Assembly: GCF_010994755.1 (NCBI RefSeq)
Contig: NZ_WHSB02000004.1
Location: 496,001 to 560,000, forward strand
Reading direction: 5' to 3'
Source of the DNA: Shinella lacus
GTDB taxonomy: Bacteria > Pseudomonadota > Alphaproteobacteria > Rhizobiales > Rhizobiaceae
DNA length: 64,000 nt
The notes beneath the pieces are model-generated. The model was given only the letters and a program-made list of their open reading frames with translations, was not told the origin of the DNA and did no database searches. The position numbers and the translations under genes were made by a program. Below, piece by piece: positions 26,594-35,676 of this stretch; position 1 is the stretch's first letter, and every line of letters begins with the position of its first letter.

Positions 26594-27415
26594 ATGCGAC
26601 TGAAGATCAGCCACACGACGGAATATCACTATGACGACCCGGTGCAGTATTCGCTGCAACGGCTGCGGCTGACGCCCAAGACCCAGCCCGGCCAGCGCGT
26701 GCGCGACTGGAAGACGACGGTGCACGGCGCCCGCCTGGAGGCCGGCTACACCGATCACTTCGGCAACCATGTCGACCTCGTCAGCACCAATGCCGAGCAG
26801 GTGACGATCCGCATCGTCGCCGAGGGCGAGGTGGAGACGGAGGACCGCGCCGGCGTCTTCGGCCCGCACCAGGGGTTCGTGCCGCTCTGGCTGTATCTGC
26901 GCGAAACGCCGCTGACCAAGCCCGGCGCGCTGATCCACGAACTGGCCAAGGCCGCCAGCGGCGAAAACGAACTGGCGCGCATGCACGCGCTCATGGAAGC
27001 GATCCACGAGGCCGTGGCCTACAAGCCGGGCGAAACCGCCTCCGACACCACGGCCGAGGAAGCGCTGGAGAAGAAGCAGGGTGTCTGCCAGGACCACGCG
27101 CATATCTTCATCTCCGCCGCGCGTTCGCTCGGCTTGCCGGCCCGCTACATTTCCGGCTACCTGCTGATGGAAACGCCCGAGCAGACAGCGAGCCACGCCT
27201 GGGCGGAGGTGCACCTGCAGGGGCTCGGCTGGGTCGGCTTCGATGCCGCCAACAAGATCTGCCCGGACGCACGCTATGTCCGCCTGTCCAGCGGCCTCGA
27301 CTATACCGACGCCGCCCCCATTTCCGGCATGGTGGTGGGCACGGCGGCGGAAACGATGAGCGTTGCCATCACGGTGGAAACGTCCGGCCAGAGCCAATCG
27401 CAAAGCCAGAGCTGA
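26594..27415 (+). CDS. Transglutaminase-like cysteine peptidase/amidase
   Basis: A 273-residue protein with the bacterial transglutaminase-like N-terminal beta domain (LKISHTTEYHYDDPVQYSLQ) and the papain-like transglutaminase core. The catalytic Cys is in KKQGVCQDHAHIFIS, the His in ASHAWAEVHLQG and the Asp in GFDAANK, so the triad is intact. No signal peptide is seen, suggesting a cytoplasmic role processing whatever the ATP-grasp enzyme makes. The tail is Ser/Gln rich (SQSQSQS). It ends the operon. Confidence 0.91.
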   Translation: MRLKISHTTEYHYDDPVQYSLQRLRLTPKTQPGQRVRDWKTTVHGARLEAGYTDHFGNHVDLVSTNAEQVTIRIVAEGEVETEDRAGVFGPHQGFVPLWLYLRETPLTKPGALIHELAKAASGENELARMHALMEAIHEAVAYKPGETASDTTAEEALEKKQGVCQDHAHIFISAARSLGLPARYISGYLLMETPEQTASHAWAEVHLQGLGWVGFDAANKICPDARYVRLSSGLDYTDAAPISGMVVGTAAETMSVAITVETSGQSQSQSQS

Positions 27416-27439
27416 CGGCAGTTGAATCAGGATTCCCAA

Positions 27440-27506
27440 AGGGCGCCGTAACGCCCTGAATCTGCTGCACAAGCCCTCAAATCGAATCCGCTTTAAGGGC
27501 TTGTGC
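27440..27506. terminator. Double hairpin between convergent genes
   Basis: Hairpin 1 has AGGGCG (27440-27445) pairing with CGCCCT (27452-27457). Hairpin 2 has GCACAAGCCCT (27467-27477) pairing with AGGGCTTGTGC (27496-27506), a perfect 11-bp stem with an 18-nt loop. Neither has a strong T run, so this may be a rhizobial dispersed repeat used as a transcript end rather than a canonical terminator. Confidence 0.6.
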
Positions 27507-27513
27507 AATCGCT

Positions 27514-28212
27514 TTAACGCGACGCCGTTTCGAGCAGGCGGCAGAGTTTCACGAGGGCGGCATCATAACCGCCGCTGTCAACGCCGCGACAGCGCTTGAT
27601 GAGCTGCATGCGATCGTTGCCGGAAAGCCGTGAGAATTCGCGAACGACCGTGCGGTCATCCGGGTCGCCGCGCCGGTCGTCATCGCCGAGCGAGCGCGGC
27701 TCGCGGCGGTCCGGCCGGCCGAGCACGTCGTCGTCGCCGAGGCTGACATCCACGTCGGCATCCAGCAAGCTGCGACCGCCGATCGTGGCACCGACATCCG
27801 CTGCGAGGCCATCGCGCCCGCCAACGGTCGCCCGCACGTCCGCATCCGCAAGGCCGCGCGATCCGCCGACATTCGCCCTGACGCCGGCATTAACGCCATC
27901 GCGCCCGCCGAGCCCGGCCTTCACATCCGCATCGGCAAGTCCACGGGCACCACCGACATTCGCCTTGGCATCGGCCTTCAGGCCGTTCCGGCCGCCGACC
28001 CGCGCGCCGACATTGGCATCGGCGAGCCCCTTGCTGCCGCCGACCCGGGCATCGACGCCGGCCCGGACGCTGCCGAGGCTCACGCCGACACCCACGCCGA
28101 GGCCGCCCCGATTGCCGCGATCGGCCGCGTGAACCGGCACGGCAAGAACCGCCGCGGCCAGCACGACCGCAGAGAGTTTTGGAATCGATACACCGTCTGA
28201 TGCTCTGAACAT
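27514..28212 (-). CDS. Secreted repeat protein of unknown function
   Basis: A 232-residue protein with a signal peptide (hydrophobic LSAVVLAAAVLAVPVHA, cleavage likely after A29). Residues 56-142 are three 29-residue units, each made of a 15- and a 14-residue half with the pattern xVGGxxGLxADVxA. A seventh half-unit follows at 143-156. Then comes an Asp/Arg-rich linker (DDDRRGDPDDR) and a C-terminal domain with two cysteines (C208, C224). GGAGG precedes the ATG. The regular Gly-Gly and small-residue spacing suggests a beta-solenoid, by inference. I recognise no family. Confidence 0.75.
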   Translation of the reverse strand: MFRASDGVSIPKLSAVVLAAAVLAVPVHAADRGNRGGLGVGVGVSLGSVRAGVDARVGGSKGLADANVGARVGGRNGLKADAKANVGGARGLADADVKAGLGGRDGVNAGVRANVGGSRGLADADVRATVGGRDGLAADVGATIGGRSLLDADVDVSLGDDDVLGRPDRREPRSLGDDDRRGDPDDRTVVREFSRLSGNDRMQLIKRCRGVDSGGYDAALVKLCRLLETASR

Positions 28213-28379
28213 GGAAACCTCCCATTCAGCGACCGACCCGGGAGTGGACCGGTATCGTGAAATGGAAGGGGAAGACGACCTCCGCGGTTCCTCGCGCAGG
28301 ACGGCAGGCGGCTGCAAAGGAAAAGGAAAGGTTGCATTCGGCCGGAAGAGCGGGCCAATCCGTGCCGGAACGACACAGA

Positions 28380-28408
28380 TCGGGCGCGACCATGAAAGCC
28401 GCGCCCGA
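28380..28408. other. Hairpin downstream of the arabinonate dehydratase gene
   Basis: TCGGGCGCG (28380-28388) pairs with CGCGCCCGA (28400-28408), a perfect 9-bp stem, 6 nt past the stop of the leftward gene. There is no T run on the exit side for that gene, so it is a 3'-end stabiliser or weak terminator at best. Confidence 0.5.
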
Positions 28409-28414
28409 AAAAGC

Positions 28415-30154
28415 TTAGTGGCTATCCTTGCCGACCGCGCTGCCGCGACACCCTTTCAGGAAGTCGAGATCGGCGCCGGTATCAGCCCCCTGCACATGCT
28501 GCTGGTGCAGCCAGGCATAGCCCGACTCAGGCAGGTCATGGTTCGGCGTCCAGGCGGCGAGCCGGCGCGCCAGCTCCTCCTCGGGAATGTCGAGATGCAG
28601 GCGGCGGTTCGGCACATCCAGCTCGATCATGTCGCCGTCCTTCACCACCGCAAGCGGCCCGCCGACAGCCGCTTCCGGCGAGGTGTGCAGCACGACGGTG
28701 CCGTAGGCGGTGCCCGACATGCGCGCATCCGAGATACGCACCATGTCGGTGATGCCCTTCTTCAGCACCTTCGGCGGAAGGCCCATATTGCCGACCTCGG
28801 CCATGCCGGGATAACCCTTCGGCCCACAGTTCTTCATGACCATGACGCAGGTCTCGTCGATGTCGAGAGCGTCGTCGTTGATCTTGGCCTTGTAGTCGTC
28901 GATATCCTCGAACACGACCGCCCTGCCCCGGTGCGTCAGAAGATGCGGCGAGGCAGCTGAAGGCTTCAGCACCGCGCCCTTGGGCGCAAGATTGCCGCGC
29001 ACGACGACGATGCCGCCCGATTGCGTCAGCGCCTTTTCGGCCGGAAGGATGACATCCTCGTTCCAGTTGACGACGTCCTTGACCTCGTTCCAGACGGTTT
29101 CGCCGGAGACCGTGATCGCATCCTTGTGCAGGAGGCCGGCCTCGCCGAGGCGCTTGAGAACGACCGGCAGGCCGCCGGCATAGAAGAACTCTTCCATCAG
29201 GTATTTGCCCGACGGCATCAGGTTGACGATGGTCGGCACATCGCGGCCACAGCGATCCCAGTCGTCCAGCGTCAGGTCGATACCGACGCGGCCCGCCATG
29301 GCGAGAAGGTGGATGACGGCATTGGTCGATCCGCCGATCGCCGCATTGGTGCGGATGGCGTTCTCGAAGGCCTGCTTCGTCATGATGTCCGATGGCTTCA
29401 GGTCGTCCTTCACCATCTGCACGATACGCCGGCCGGTAAGCTGCGCCATGACCTTGCGGCGGGAATCGACGCCCGGAATGGCGGCATTGCCGGACAAAGC
29501 CATGCCAAGCGCCTCTGCCATGGAGGCCATGGTGGACGCCGTGCCCATGGTGTTGCAGGTGCCGGAGGAACGGCTCATCGAGGCTTCCGCCTCCAGGAAC
29601 TCTTCCTGCGTCATCTCCCCGGCCTTCACCATCTCGGAGAACTTCCACAGATGCGTGCCGGAGCCGACGCGCTCGCCGCGGAAATAGCCGTTGAGCATCG
29701 GACCGCCGGTGACGACGATCGACGGCAGATCGACGGAGGCTGCCGCCATGATCAGCGACGGCGTGGTCTTGTCGCAGCCGACCATCAGCACGCAACCGTC
29801 CATCGGTTGGCCGCGGATCGTTTCCTCGATCGCGAGCGCCGCGAGGTTGCGGTACATCATCGCGGTCGGGCGGAAGGTGTTTTCGGAGGCCGAGAACACC
29901 GGCACTTCCATCGGGAAACCGCCGGCTTCCCAGATGCCTGCCTTCACCTTTTCGGCGAGTTCGCGCAGATGGCCGTTGCACGGCGTCATATCCGACCAAG
30001 TGTTGAGGATGCCAATCACCGGACGACCGTCGAACAGGTCGTGCGGATAGCCCTGGTTCTTCATCCAGCCGCGGTGGTAGATCACATCACGGCTGGTGCC
30101 GCCGTACCATTCCTGCGATCTCAGCCTGCGCGGCCATTCCGCTTTCTTCTTCAT
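28415..30154 (-). CDS. L-arabinonate dehydratase (IlvD/Edd family)
   Basis: Dehydrates L-arabinonate to 2-keto-3-deoxy-L-arabinonate in the non-phosphorylative pentose pathway. The 579-residue protein has the IlvD/Edd cluster ligands and motifs: MTPCNGHLRELAE, LMVGCDKTTPS, SSGTCNTMGTA and the late ISDARMSGTAYGT with the catalytic Ser. The start KKKAEWPRRLRSQEWYGGTS and length match the sugar-acid dehydratase branch rather than IlvD. It lies downstream of chvE-gguABC and the aldehyde dehydrogenase. Activity on the related D-fuconate is possible. Confidence 0.88.
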   Translation of the reverse strand: MKKKAEWPRRLRSQEWYGGTSRDVIYHRGWMKNQGYPHDLFDGRPVIGILNTWSDMTPCNGHLRELAEKVKAGIWEAGGFPMEVPVFSASENTFRPTAMMYRNLAALAIEETIRGQPMDGCVLMVGCDKTTPSLIMAAASVDLPSIVVTGGPMLNGYFRGERVGSGTHLWKFSEMVKAGEMTQEEFLEAEASMSRSSGTCNTMGTASTMASMAEALGMALSGNAAIPGVDSRRKVMAQLTGRRIVQMVKDDLKPSDIMTKQAFENAIRTNAAIGGSTNAVIHLLAMAGRVGIDLTLDDWDRCGRDVPTIVNLMPSGKYLMEEFFYAGGLPVVLKRLGEAGLLHKDAITVSGETVWNEVKDVVNWNEDVILPAEKALTQSGGIVVVRGNLAPKGAVLKPSAASPHLLTHRGRAVVFEDIDDYKAKINDDALDIDETCVMVMKNCGPKGYPGMAEVGNMGLPPKVLKKGITDMVRISDARMSGTAYGTVVLHTSPEAAVGGPLAVVKDGDMIELDVPNRRLHLDIPEEELARRLAAWTPNHDLPESGYAWLHQQHVQGADTGADLDFLKGCRGSAVGKDSH

Positions 30155-30204
30155 GTCTCTCAGTCCTTGAAGGGCCTGCCCCGAAAAGCCGGGCGGCCTT
30201 TGCC

Positions 30205-31638
30205 TCACGCCAGGGTGTAGGCGGTCTTGACGGTTGTGTAGAATTCGTTGGCGTATTTGCCCTGCTCGCGCGAGCCGTGCGACGAGCCCTTGCGGCCGCC
30301 GAACGGCACATGGAAATCGACGCCCGCCGTCGGCAGGTTCACCATCACCATGCCGGCCTCCGCATTGCGCTTGAAATGCGTCGCATGCTTGAGGCTCGTG
30401 GTGGCGATGCCGGAAGAGAGACCGAACGGCGTGTCGTTGGCGACGGCCAGCGCTTCCTCGTAATCCTTGACGCGGATGACCGCGGCGACCGGGCCGAAAA
30501 TCTCTTCGCGCGAGATGCGCATGTCGTTCGTCGCTTCGGTGAAGAGCGCCGGCGCGAGGTAGAAGCCGGGCGTATCGCGCTTCAGGCGCTCGCCACCGAA
30601 GGCAAGCCTGGCGCCTTCCTTCTGGCCGATCTCGATATAGTCGGTGTCCTGCTTGAGCTGGCCCTCGTCGACGACCGGGCCGATATGCGTGCCCGCCTTG
30701 AGGGCATCGTCGACGACGATGCTCTTCAGCCGCTCGCCAACGGCGGCGACGAAGCGGTCGTGGATACCTTCCGTCACGATGACACGCGAGGAGGCGGTGC
30801 AGCGCTGGCCGGTCGAGAAGAAGGCCGAGTTGACGGCGGCCTCGACGGCGACGGTGAGGTCCGCATCGTCTAGCACTACGAACGGGTTCTTGCCGCCCAT
30901 CTCCAGCTGGTATTTGCGGTTATGTTCGATGGAGGCGGAAGCGACGCGCTTGCCCGTACCGGTCGAGCCGGTGAAGGTGATGGCGTGCACGTCCGGGCTG
31001 TCGAGCATGGTCTGGCCGACGACGGAGCCCTTGCCCATGACGAGGTTCAACACACCCTTCGGCAGGCCGGCGCGCACGAGGATATCGACGATCGCCCACG
31101 AGCAGCCCGGCACCAGTTCGGCCGGCTTGAAGACAACCGTATTGCCGTAGCAGAGCGCGGGCGCGATCTTCCAGGCGGGGATGGCGATCGGGAAATTCCA
31201 GGGCGTAATGATGCCGACGACGCCGACCGGTTCGCGGGTGATCTCGACGCCGATATTCGGGCGAACGGAGGGCAGCACCTCGCCGGCAAGGCGCAGGATT
31301 TCGCCTGCGAAGAAATCGAAGATCTGGCTAGCGCGCACCGTCTCGCCGATGCCTTCGGCGAGCGTCTTGCCCTCTTCGCGCGACAGCAGGCGGCCGAGTT
31401 CGTCCTTGCGGGCGAGGATCTCGTCGGCGGTCTTGCGCAGGATCGCGTGGCGCTCAAGGATGCCGGAGCGCGACCAAGCCGGGAAAGCCGCCTTTGCCGC
31501 AGCGATTGCGGCTTTCGTGTCCTCGACGGAGGCGCGGGCATATTCGCCCACCACGTCGTCGGTGTTCGACGGGTTGATGTTGCGGATCGCGTCAGAGCCG
31601 ACCCATTCGCCGGCAATCAGGTTCTGGTGCATGGTCAT
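30205..31638 (-). CDS. Aldehyde dehydrogenase, probable 2-ketoglutarate semialdehyde dehydrogenase
   Basis: Probably oxidises 2-ketoglutarate semialdehyde to 2-ketoglutarate, the last step of non-phosphorylative arabinose breakdown. The 477-residue ALDH has TPWNFPIAIPAWKIAPAL, the NAD motif FTGSTGTGKRVA, the catalytic Glu in LEMGGKNP and the catalytic Cys in GQRCTASSR. The substrate is inferred from position between the dehydratase and gguC. ATG 31638 follows GGAGG. Confidence 0.88.
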   Translation of the reverse strand: MTMHQNLIAGEWVGSDAIRNINPSNTDDVVGEYARASVEDTKAAIAAAKAAFPAWSRSGILERHAILRKTADEILARKDELGRLLSREEGKTLAEGIGETVRASQIFDFFAGEILRLAGEVLPSVRPNIGVEITREPVGVVGIITPWNFPIAIPAWKIAPALCYGNTVVFKPAELVPGCSWAIVDILVRAGLPKGVLNLVMGKGSVVGQTMLDSPDVHAITFTGSTGTGKRVASASIEHNRKYQLEMGGKNPFVVLDDADLTVAVEAAVNSAFFSTGQRCTASSRVIVTEGIHDRFVAAVGERLKSIVVDDALKAGTHIGPVVDEGQLKQDTDYIEIGQKEGARLAFGGERLKRDTPGFYLAPALFTEATNDMRISREEIFGPVAAVIRVKDYEEALAVANDTPFGLSSGIATTSLKHATHFKRNAEAGMVMVNLPTAGVDFHVPFGGRKGSSHGSREQGKYANEFYTTVKTAYTLA

Positions 31639-31689
31639 GGGCTGTCGAGCCTCCTGTGTGTCATGGCGGCCGAGCGGCCGTCGCATCGA

Positions 31690-32685
31690 TTACAATTGGC
31701 GGATTTCGATCTCGTCTTCCCCGGCGATCGCCAGTGGATTGCGCAGCGGCAGGCCAAAACCGTCGGCGCCGATCTCGAACACGTCGCCCTCTTCCGTGCG
31801 GATGCCGTCGCCGAAGGACAGCGTCGCCGTACCGAACATGTGGACATGCACATCACCCGGCGCGCGGAACAGGCCGTATTTGAAGTGGTGGTATTCGAGG
31901 TTGGCGAAAGTGTGGGACATGTTCGCCTCGCCGGAGACGAAGGGCTTTTCCCACAGGACCGCGCCGCCGCGCAGGATGCGCGAGAAGCCGCGGATATCGT
32001 CCGGCGCTGCGCCGACGCGGATTTCCGGGCCAAAACTCGCCTGCCGCAGCTTGGAATGGGCGAGATAGAGATAGTTGATGCGCTCCGTCACATGATCGGA
32101 AAATTCGTTCGAGACGGCAAAGCCGATGCGGAACGGCGAACCATCGGCCGCGATGATGTAAATGCCGGCCATTTCCGGCTCCTCGCCGCCATCGAGCGCG
32201 AAGGAGGGCGAGGTCAGCGCGGCACCGGGCGCGACAGCCTGCGAGCCGTTGCCCTTGTAGAACCATTCCGGCTGCACTCCCTTCTCGCCGGGTTTCGGCT
32301 TGCCGTTTTCGAGGCCCATGCGGAACATCTTCATGGAATCCGTCAGTGTCTCTTCGGCCGCTTCCGTCGTCTTCTTGTGCATGGAATCGCGCGTCGCGGC
32401 GGAGCCGAGATGGGTGAGGCCCGTGCCGGTCAGGTGCAGGTGGGCGGCGTCCGGATGGGTGATCGGCGACAGCAGCCGGCCATCGGCATAGGCCTCTTCC
32501 AGATCGACCTCATCGCCCAGTCCCTTGGCATCGATGACAGCCTTCAGCGACCGGCCGCTAGTGGCCGCTTCCATGGCGAGCGCATAGACGCTTGCCGCAC
32601 CCTTGACCGCGCGGGCCTGGCCGCCCTCTTCCCGCACGACGACCGTGATCGAACCGTCGGGATTTCCGACCTGCGAAATCAGCAT
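31690..32685 (-). CDS. gguC: GguC / AraD1-type fumarylacetoacetase-fold protein
   Basis: A 331-residue protein of the FAH superfamily, matching GguC of Agrobacterium in sequence start (LISQVGNPDGS) and position after gguB. Family relatives act on 2-keto-3-deoxy-L-arabinonate, and here it would dehydrate it to 2-ketoglutarate semialdehyde. That fits the flanking dehydratase and ALDH genes. Metal-site acidic residues sit in GPEIRVGA, VLWEKPFVSGE and HMFGTATLSFGDG. The start is ATG 32685 with AAGGA 8 nt upstream. ATG 32691 is too close to that site. Confidence 0.85.
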   Translation of the reverse strand: MLISQVGNPDGSITVVVREEGGQARAVKGAASVYALAMEAATSGRSLKAVIDAKGLGDEVDLEEAYADGRLLSPITHPDAAHLHLTGTGLTHLGSAATRDSMHKKTTEAAEETLTDSMKMFRMGLENGKPKPGEKGVQPEWFYKGNGSQAVAPGAALTSPSFALDGGEEPEMAGIYIIAADGSPFRIGFAVSNEFSDHVTERINYLYLAHSKLRQASFGPEIRVGAAPDDIRGFSRILRGGAVLWEKPFVSGEANMSHTFANLEYHHFKYGLFRAPGDVHVHMFGTATLSFGDGIRTEEGDVFEIGADGFGLPLRNPLAIAGEDEIEIRQL

Positions 32686-32812
32686 TTCCATTTCCTTCCT
32701 GGAGCCGGCTCTGGCCAAGGCTCCGCACCTGCGGTGGACGGACGCCACCACACTGGCCGCCTCGGCGGCTCGTCAGATACACATGCAATTCGGAGGGTTG
32801 GCCGGTTTCCGG

Positions 32813-34021
32813 TCAGCCCTTGTTCTTGTTGTAGACGTCGAAGAACACGGCAGCGAGCAGCACCAGGCCCTTGATGAGCTGCTGGTAATCGATGCCGATG
32901 CCCATGATCGACATGCCGTTGTTCATGACGCCCATGATGAAGGCGCCGATAACGGCACCGGTGATCTTGCCGACGCCGCCGGATGCCGACGCGCCGCCGA
33001 TGAAGCAGGCCGCGATGACGTCGAGCTCGAAGCCGACGCCGGCTTTGGGGGTCGCGGAGTTGAGGCGGGCGGCGATGATCATGCCGGCAAGGGCCGCAAG
33101 CGCGCCCATGTTGACGAAGGTGTAGAAGGTCAGCCGCTCGGTATTGATGCCCGAAAGCTTCGCCGCCTTCTCGTTGCCGCCCATCGCATAGATGCGCCGG
33201 CCGATCGTCGTGCGGGTCGTGACAAACGTGTAGAGCACGATCAAGAGGCCCATGATGACGAGCACGTTCGGCAGGCCGCGATAGGTGGAAAGCTGGAAGC
33301 CGAGGAAGACCGCCACCGCGCTGATGATCACCATCTGCCCGGCGAAGAAGGCGAAGGGCTCATTCTCGGTCTCATGCAGCGCGTTCTGGCTGCGCTCGCG
33401 AAGGCCGGCATAGATGGCGTAGCCGACGAGCAGAATGACCACGACGAGCGCGAAATAGTTCTTGATGAGGCTCGTCGCCGGGTCGGTGATCGACAGGAAA
33501 TCCGGCACGAAACCGGTGGAGAGAATCTGGAAGTCCTTGGGGAACGGGCCGACCGGGCGGCCGCCGAGCACGACATAGGTCATGCCGCGGAAGACGAGCA
33601 TGCCGGCGAGCGTGACGATGAAGGACGGGATCTTCTGGTAGGCGACCCAATAGCCCTGTGCCGCGCCCATGAGAGCGCCGACGAGAATGCAGGCCGGCAC
33701 GACGATGATTGCCGGCACGCCCCATTTTACCAGCATGATCGCCGATATCGCCCCGATGAAGGCGACGATGGAGCCGACCGACAGGTCGATATGCCCCGCC
33801 ACGATGATCAGCAGCATGCCGAGCGCCATGATGACGATGAACGAGTTCTGCAGCACCAGGTTGGTGATGTTGACCGGGCGGAAGAGCACGCCGTTGGTGA
33901 TGACCTGGAAGAAGATCATGATCACGACCAGCGCGACCAGGAGGCCATATTCGCGGATGTTCTTCTTGAGGTATTCCCCCACCGAAGGCTGGGTCGTCTT
34001 TGTCGCGGTGTCGGTGGACAT
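32813..34021 (-). CDS. gguB: Sugar ABC transporter permease GguB
   Basis: Inner-membrane permease of the CUT2 (monosaccharide) ABC family, 402 residues with about ten transmembrane helices. It contains the family motif [18 protein letters not shown] and the C-terminal ACFIGGASASGGVGKITGAVIGA segment. It works with GguA and ChvE. Its ATG shares one base with the gguA TGA stop (TGATG), so translation is coupled. A 127-nt gap precedes gguC. Confidence 0.95.
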   Translation of the reverse strand: MSTDTATKTTQPSVGEYLKKNIREYGLLVALVVIMIFFQVITNGVLFRPVNITNLVLQNSFIVIMALGMLLIIVAGHIDLSVGSIVAFIGAISAIMLVKWGVPAIIVVPACILVGALMGAAQGYWVAYQKIPSFIVTLAGMLVFRGMTYVVLGGRPVGPFPKDFQILSTGFVPDFLSITDPATSLIKNYFALVVVILLVGYAIYAGLRERSQNALHETENEPFAFFAGQMVIISAVAVFLGFQLSTYRGLPNVLVIMGLLIVLYTFVTTRTTIGRRIYAMGGNEKAAKLSGINTERLTFYTFVNMGALAALAGMIIAARLNSATPKAGVGFELDVIAACFIGGASASGGVGKITGAVIGAFIMGVMNNGMSIMGIGIDYQQLIKGLVLLAAVFFDVYNKNKG

Positions 34022-35556
34022 CAGTGTTTCTCCCCGGAGCGCATGATGGCGCGCATGATGGATTCCTGGCTTGCTTCCGCCTTGGAGAGCTCGGCCACGA
34101 TGCGTCCTTCGTTCATGACATAGATGCGATCGCAGGTCCCGAGCAGTTCCGGCATCTCCGATGAGATCATGAGGATGCCCTTGCCCTCGGCGGCAAGCTG
34201 GTTGATGATTGTATAGATTTCGAACTTCGCGCCGACATCGATGCCGCGCGTCGGCTCGTCGAGGATCAGCACCTGCGGATCGGTGAACAGCCACTTCGAC
34301 AGCACGACCTTCTGCTGGTTGCCGCCCGAAAGATTGACCGCTTCCTGATAGATCGAATGGGACCGGATGCGCAGCCGCGAGCGGTAGCCGGAGGCGACTT
34401 TGGTCTCCTGGTGATTGTCGATCACCGCCGCCTTGGAGACGCCCTTGAGGTTGGCGAGCGTCGTGTTGTGCATGATGTTGTCGATCAGCACGAGGCCGAG
34501 ATGCTTGCGGTCTTCCGTCACATAGGCAAGGCCCGCATCGATCGCCTTGGGGATCGTGCTGACATCGACCGGCTTGCCGCGCATCGCGACCTCGCCGGTG
34601 ATCTTGTGGCCCCAGGACTTGCCGAAGATGCTCATCGCCGTCTCGGTGCGCCCTGCCCCCATCAGCCCGGCAATGCCGACCACTTCGCCGGCGCGCACGT
34701 TGAAGCTGATATTGTGCAGGAACTGACGGTCGCGGTGATGCTGGTGGAAGACGTTCCAGTTCTTCACTTCAAGCAGCGTCTCGCCGATCTTCGGCTCGCG
34801 CGCCGGATAGCGGTCTTCCATCTCGCGGCCGACCATGCCCTTGATGATGCGGTCTTCGGAAATGTCCTCGTGATGACAGTCGAGGGTTTCCACGGTGCCG
34901 CCGTCACGCAGGATGGTGATCTGGTCGGCGACCTTTTTGATCTCGTTCAGCTTGTGCGAGATGATGATCGACGTCATGCCCTGCGCGCGGAACTCCACCA
35001 GCAGCTTCAGCAGCGCGTCGGAATCCTTCTCGTTGAGCGAGGCGGTCGGCTCGTCGAGGATGAGCAGGCGCACCTTCTTGGAGAGCGCCTTGGCGATCTC
35101 GACGAGCTGCTGCTTGCCGACGCCGATATCGGTGATCAGCGTGCCCGGCGGCTCCCTGAGGCCCACCTTGTTCAACAGTTCCTGCGTGCGGCGGAAGGCG
35201 AGCTTCCAGTCGATGATGCCGTTGGTCGCCACCTCGTTGCCGAGAAAAATGTTTTCGGCAATCGACAGAAGCGGCACCAGCGCCAGCTCCTGGTGGATGA
35301 TGATGATGCCCAGATGCTCACTGTCGGAGATCGTGGAGAAACGGCGGACTTCGCCGTCGAAATGGATTTCGCCCTCATAGGAGCCGGCCGGATAGACGCC
35401 ACTCAACACTTTCATGAGGGTGGATTTGCCGGCACCGTTTTCGCCGACAAGGGCGTGAATCTCGCCTTCGCGGACTTTCAGGTTGACGTTGTCGAGCGCC
35501 TTTACGCCCGGAAACGTCTTCGTGATGCCACGCATTTCGAGAAGGGTCTTGCTCAT
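34021..35556 (-). CDS. gguA: Sugar ABC transporter ATP-binding protein GguA
   Basis: A 511-residue double-domain CUT2 ATPase. NBD1 has Walker [10 protein letters not shown], Walker [11 protein letters not shown] and a degenerate signature ([15 protein letters not shown]). NBD2 has the usual imperfect Walker A (MGAGRTET), signature LSGGNQQKV and Walker [12 protein letters not shown]. It energises ChvE-dependent import of galactose, arabinose and related sugars in Agrobacterium. It follows chvE after a 120-nt gap containing a hairpin. Confidence 0.95.
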   Translation of the reverse strand: MSKTLLEMRGITKTFPGVKALDNVNLKVREGEIHALVGENGAGKSTLMKVLSGVYPAGSYEGEIHFDGEVRRFSTISDSEHLGIIIIHQELALVPLLSIAENIFLGNEVATNGIIDWKLAFRRTQELLNKVGLREPPGTLITDIGVGKQQLVEIAKALSKKVRLLILDEPTASLNEKDSDALLKLLVEFRAQGMTSIIISHKLNEIKKVADQITILRDGGTVETLDCHHEDISEDRIIKGMVGREMEDRYPAREPKIGETLLEVKNWNVFHQHHRDRQFLHNISFNVRAGEVVGIAGLMGAGRTETAMSIFGKSWGHKITGEVAMRGKPVDVSTIPKAIDAGLAYVTEDRKHLGLVLIDNIMHNTTLANLKGVSKAAVIDNHQETKVASGYRSRLRIRSHSIYQEAVNLSGGNQQKVVLSKWLFTDPQVLILDEPTRGIDVGAKFEIYTIINQLAAEGKGILMISSEMPELLGTCDRIYVMNEGRIVAELSKAEASQESIMRAIMRSGEKH

Positions 35557-35625
35557 GTATCAGTTTCCAGCAGCCGGTCCTCCACCATGCGGCGGTAAAC
35601 CGAGCCTATTCGCTCTGCGATCCGG

Positions 35626-35659
35626 AGAAAAGAGGGTTCGCGCAGCTTGGCGCGAACCC
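35626..35659 (-). terminator. Attenuator-like hairpin between chvE and gguA
   Basis: GGGTTCGCGC (35634-35643) and GCGCGAACCC (35650-35659) form a perfect 10-bp stem with a 6-nt loop. On the leftward transcript the stem is followed by TCTTTTCTCC, so it resembles an intrinsic terminator placed 17 nt after the chvE stop. It would let most transcripts end after chvE and fewer continue into gguAB. Confidence 0.75.
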
Positions 35660-35676
35660 CGGAGAATGGAGAACGA

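Noticed and set aside
28380-28408. Intrinsic terminator for the arabinonate dehydratase operon
   Set aside because: The stem is good, but the leftward exit side has no T run, so it is listed only as a hairpin.
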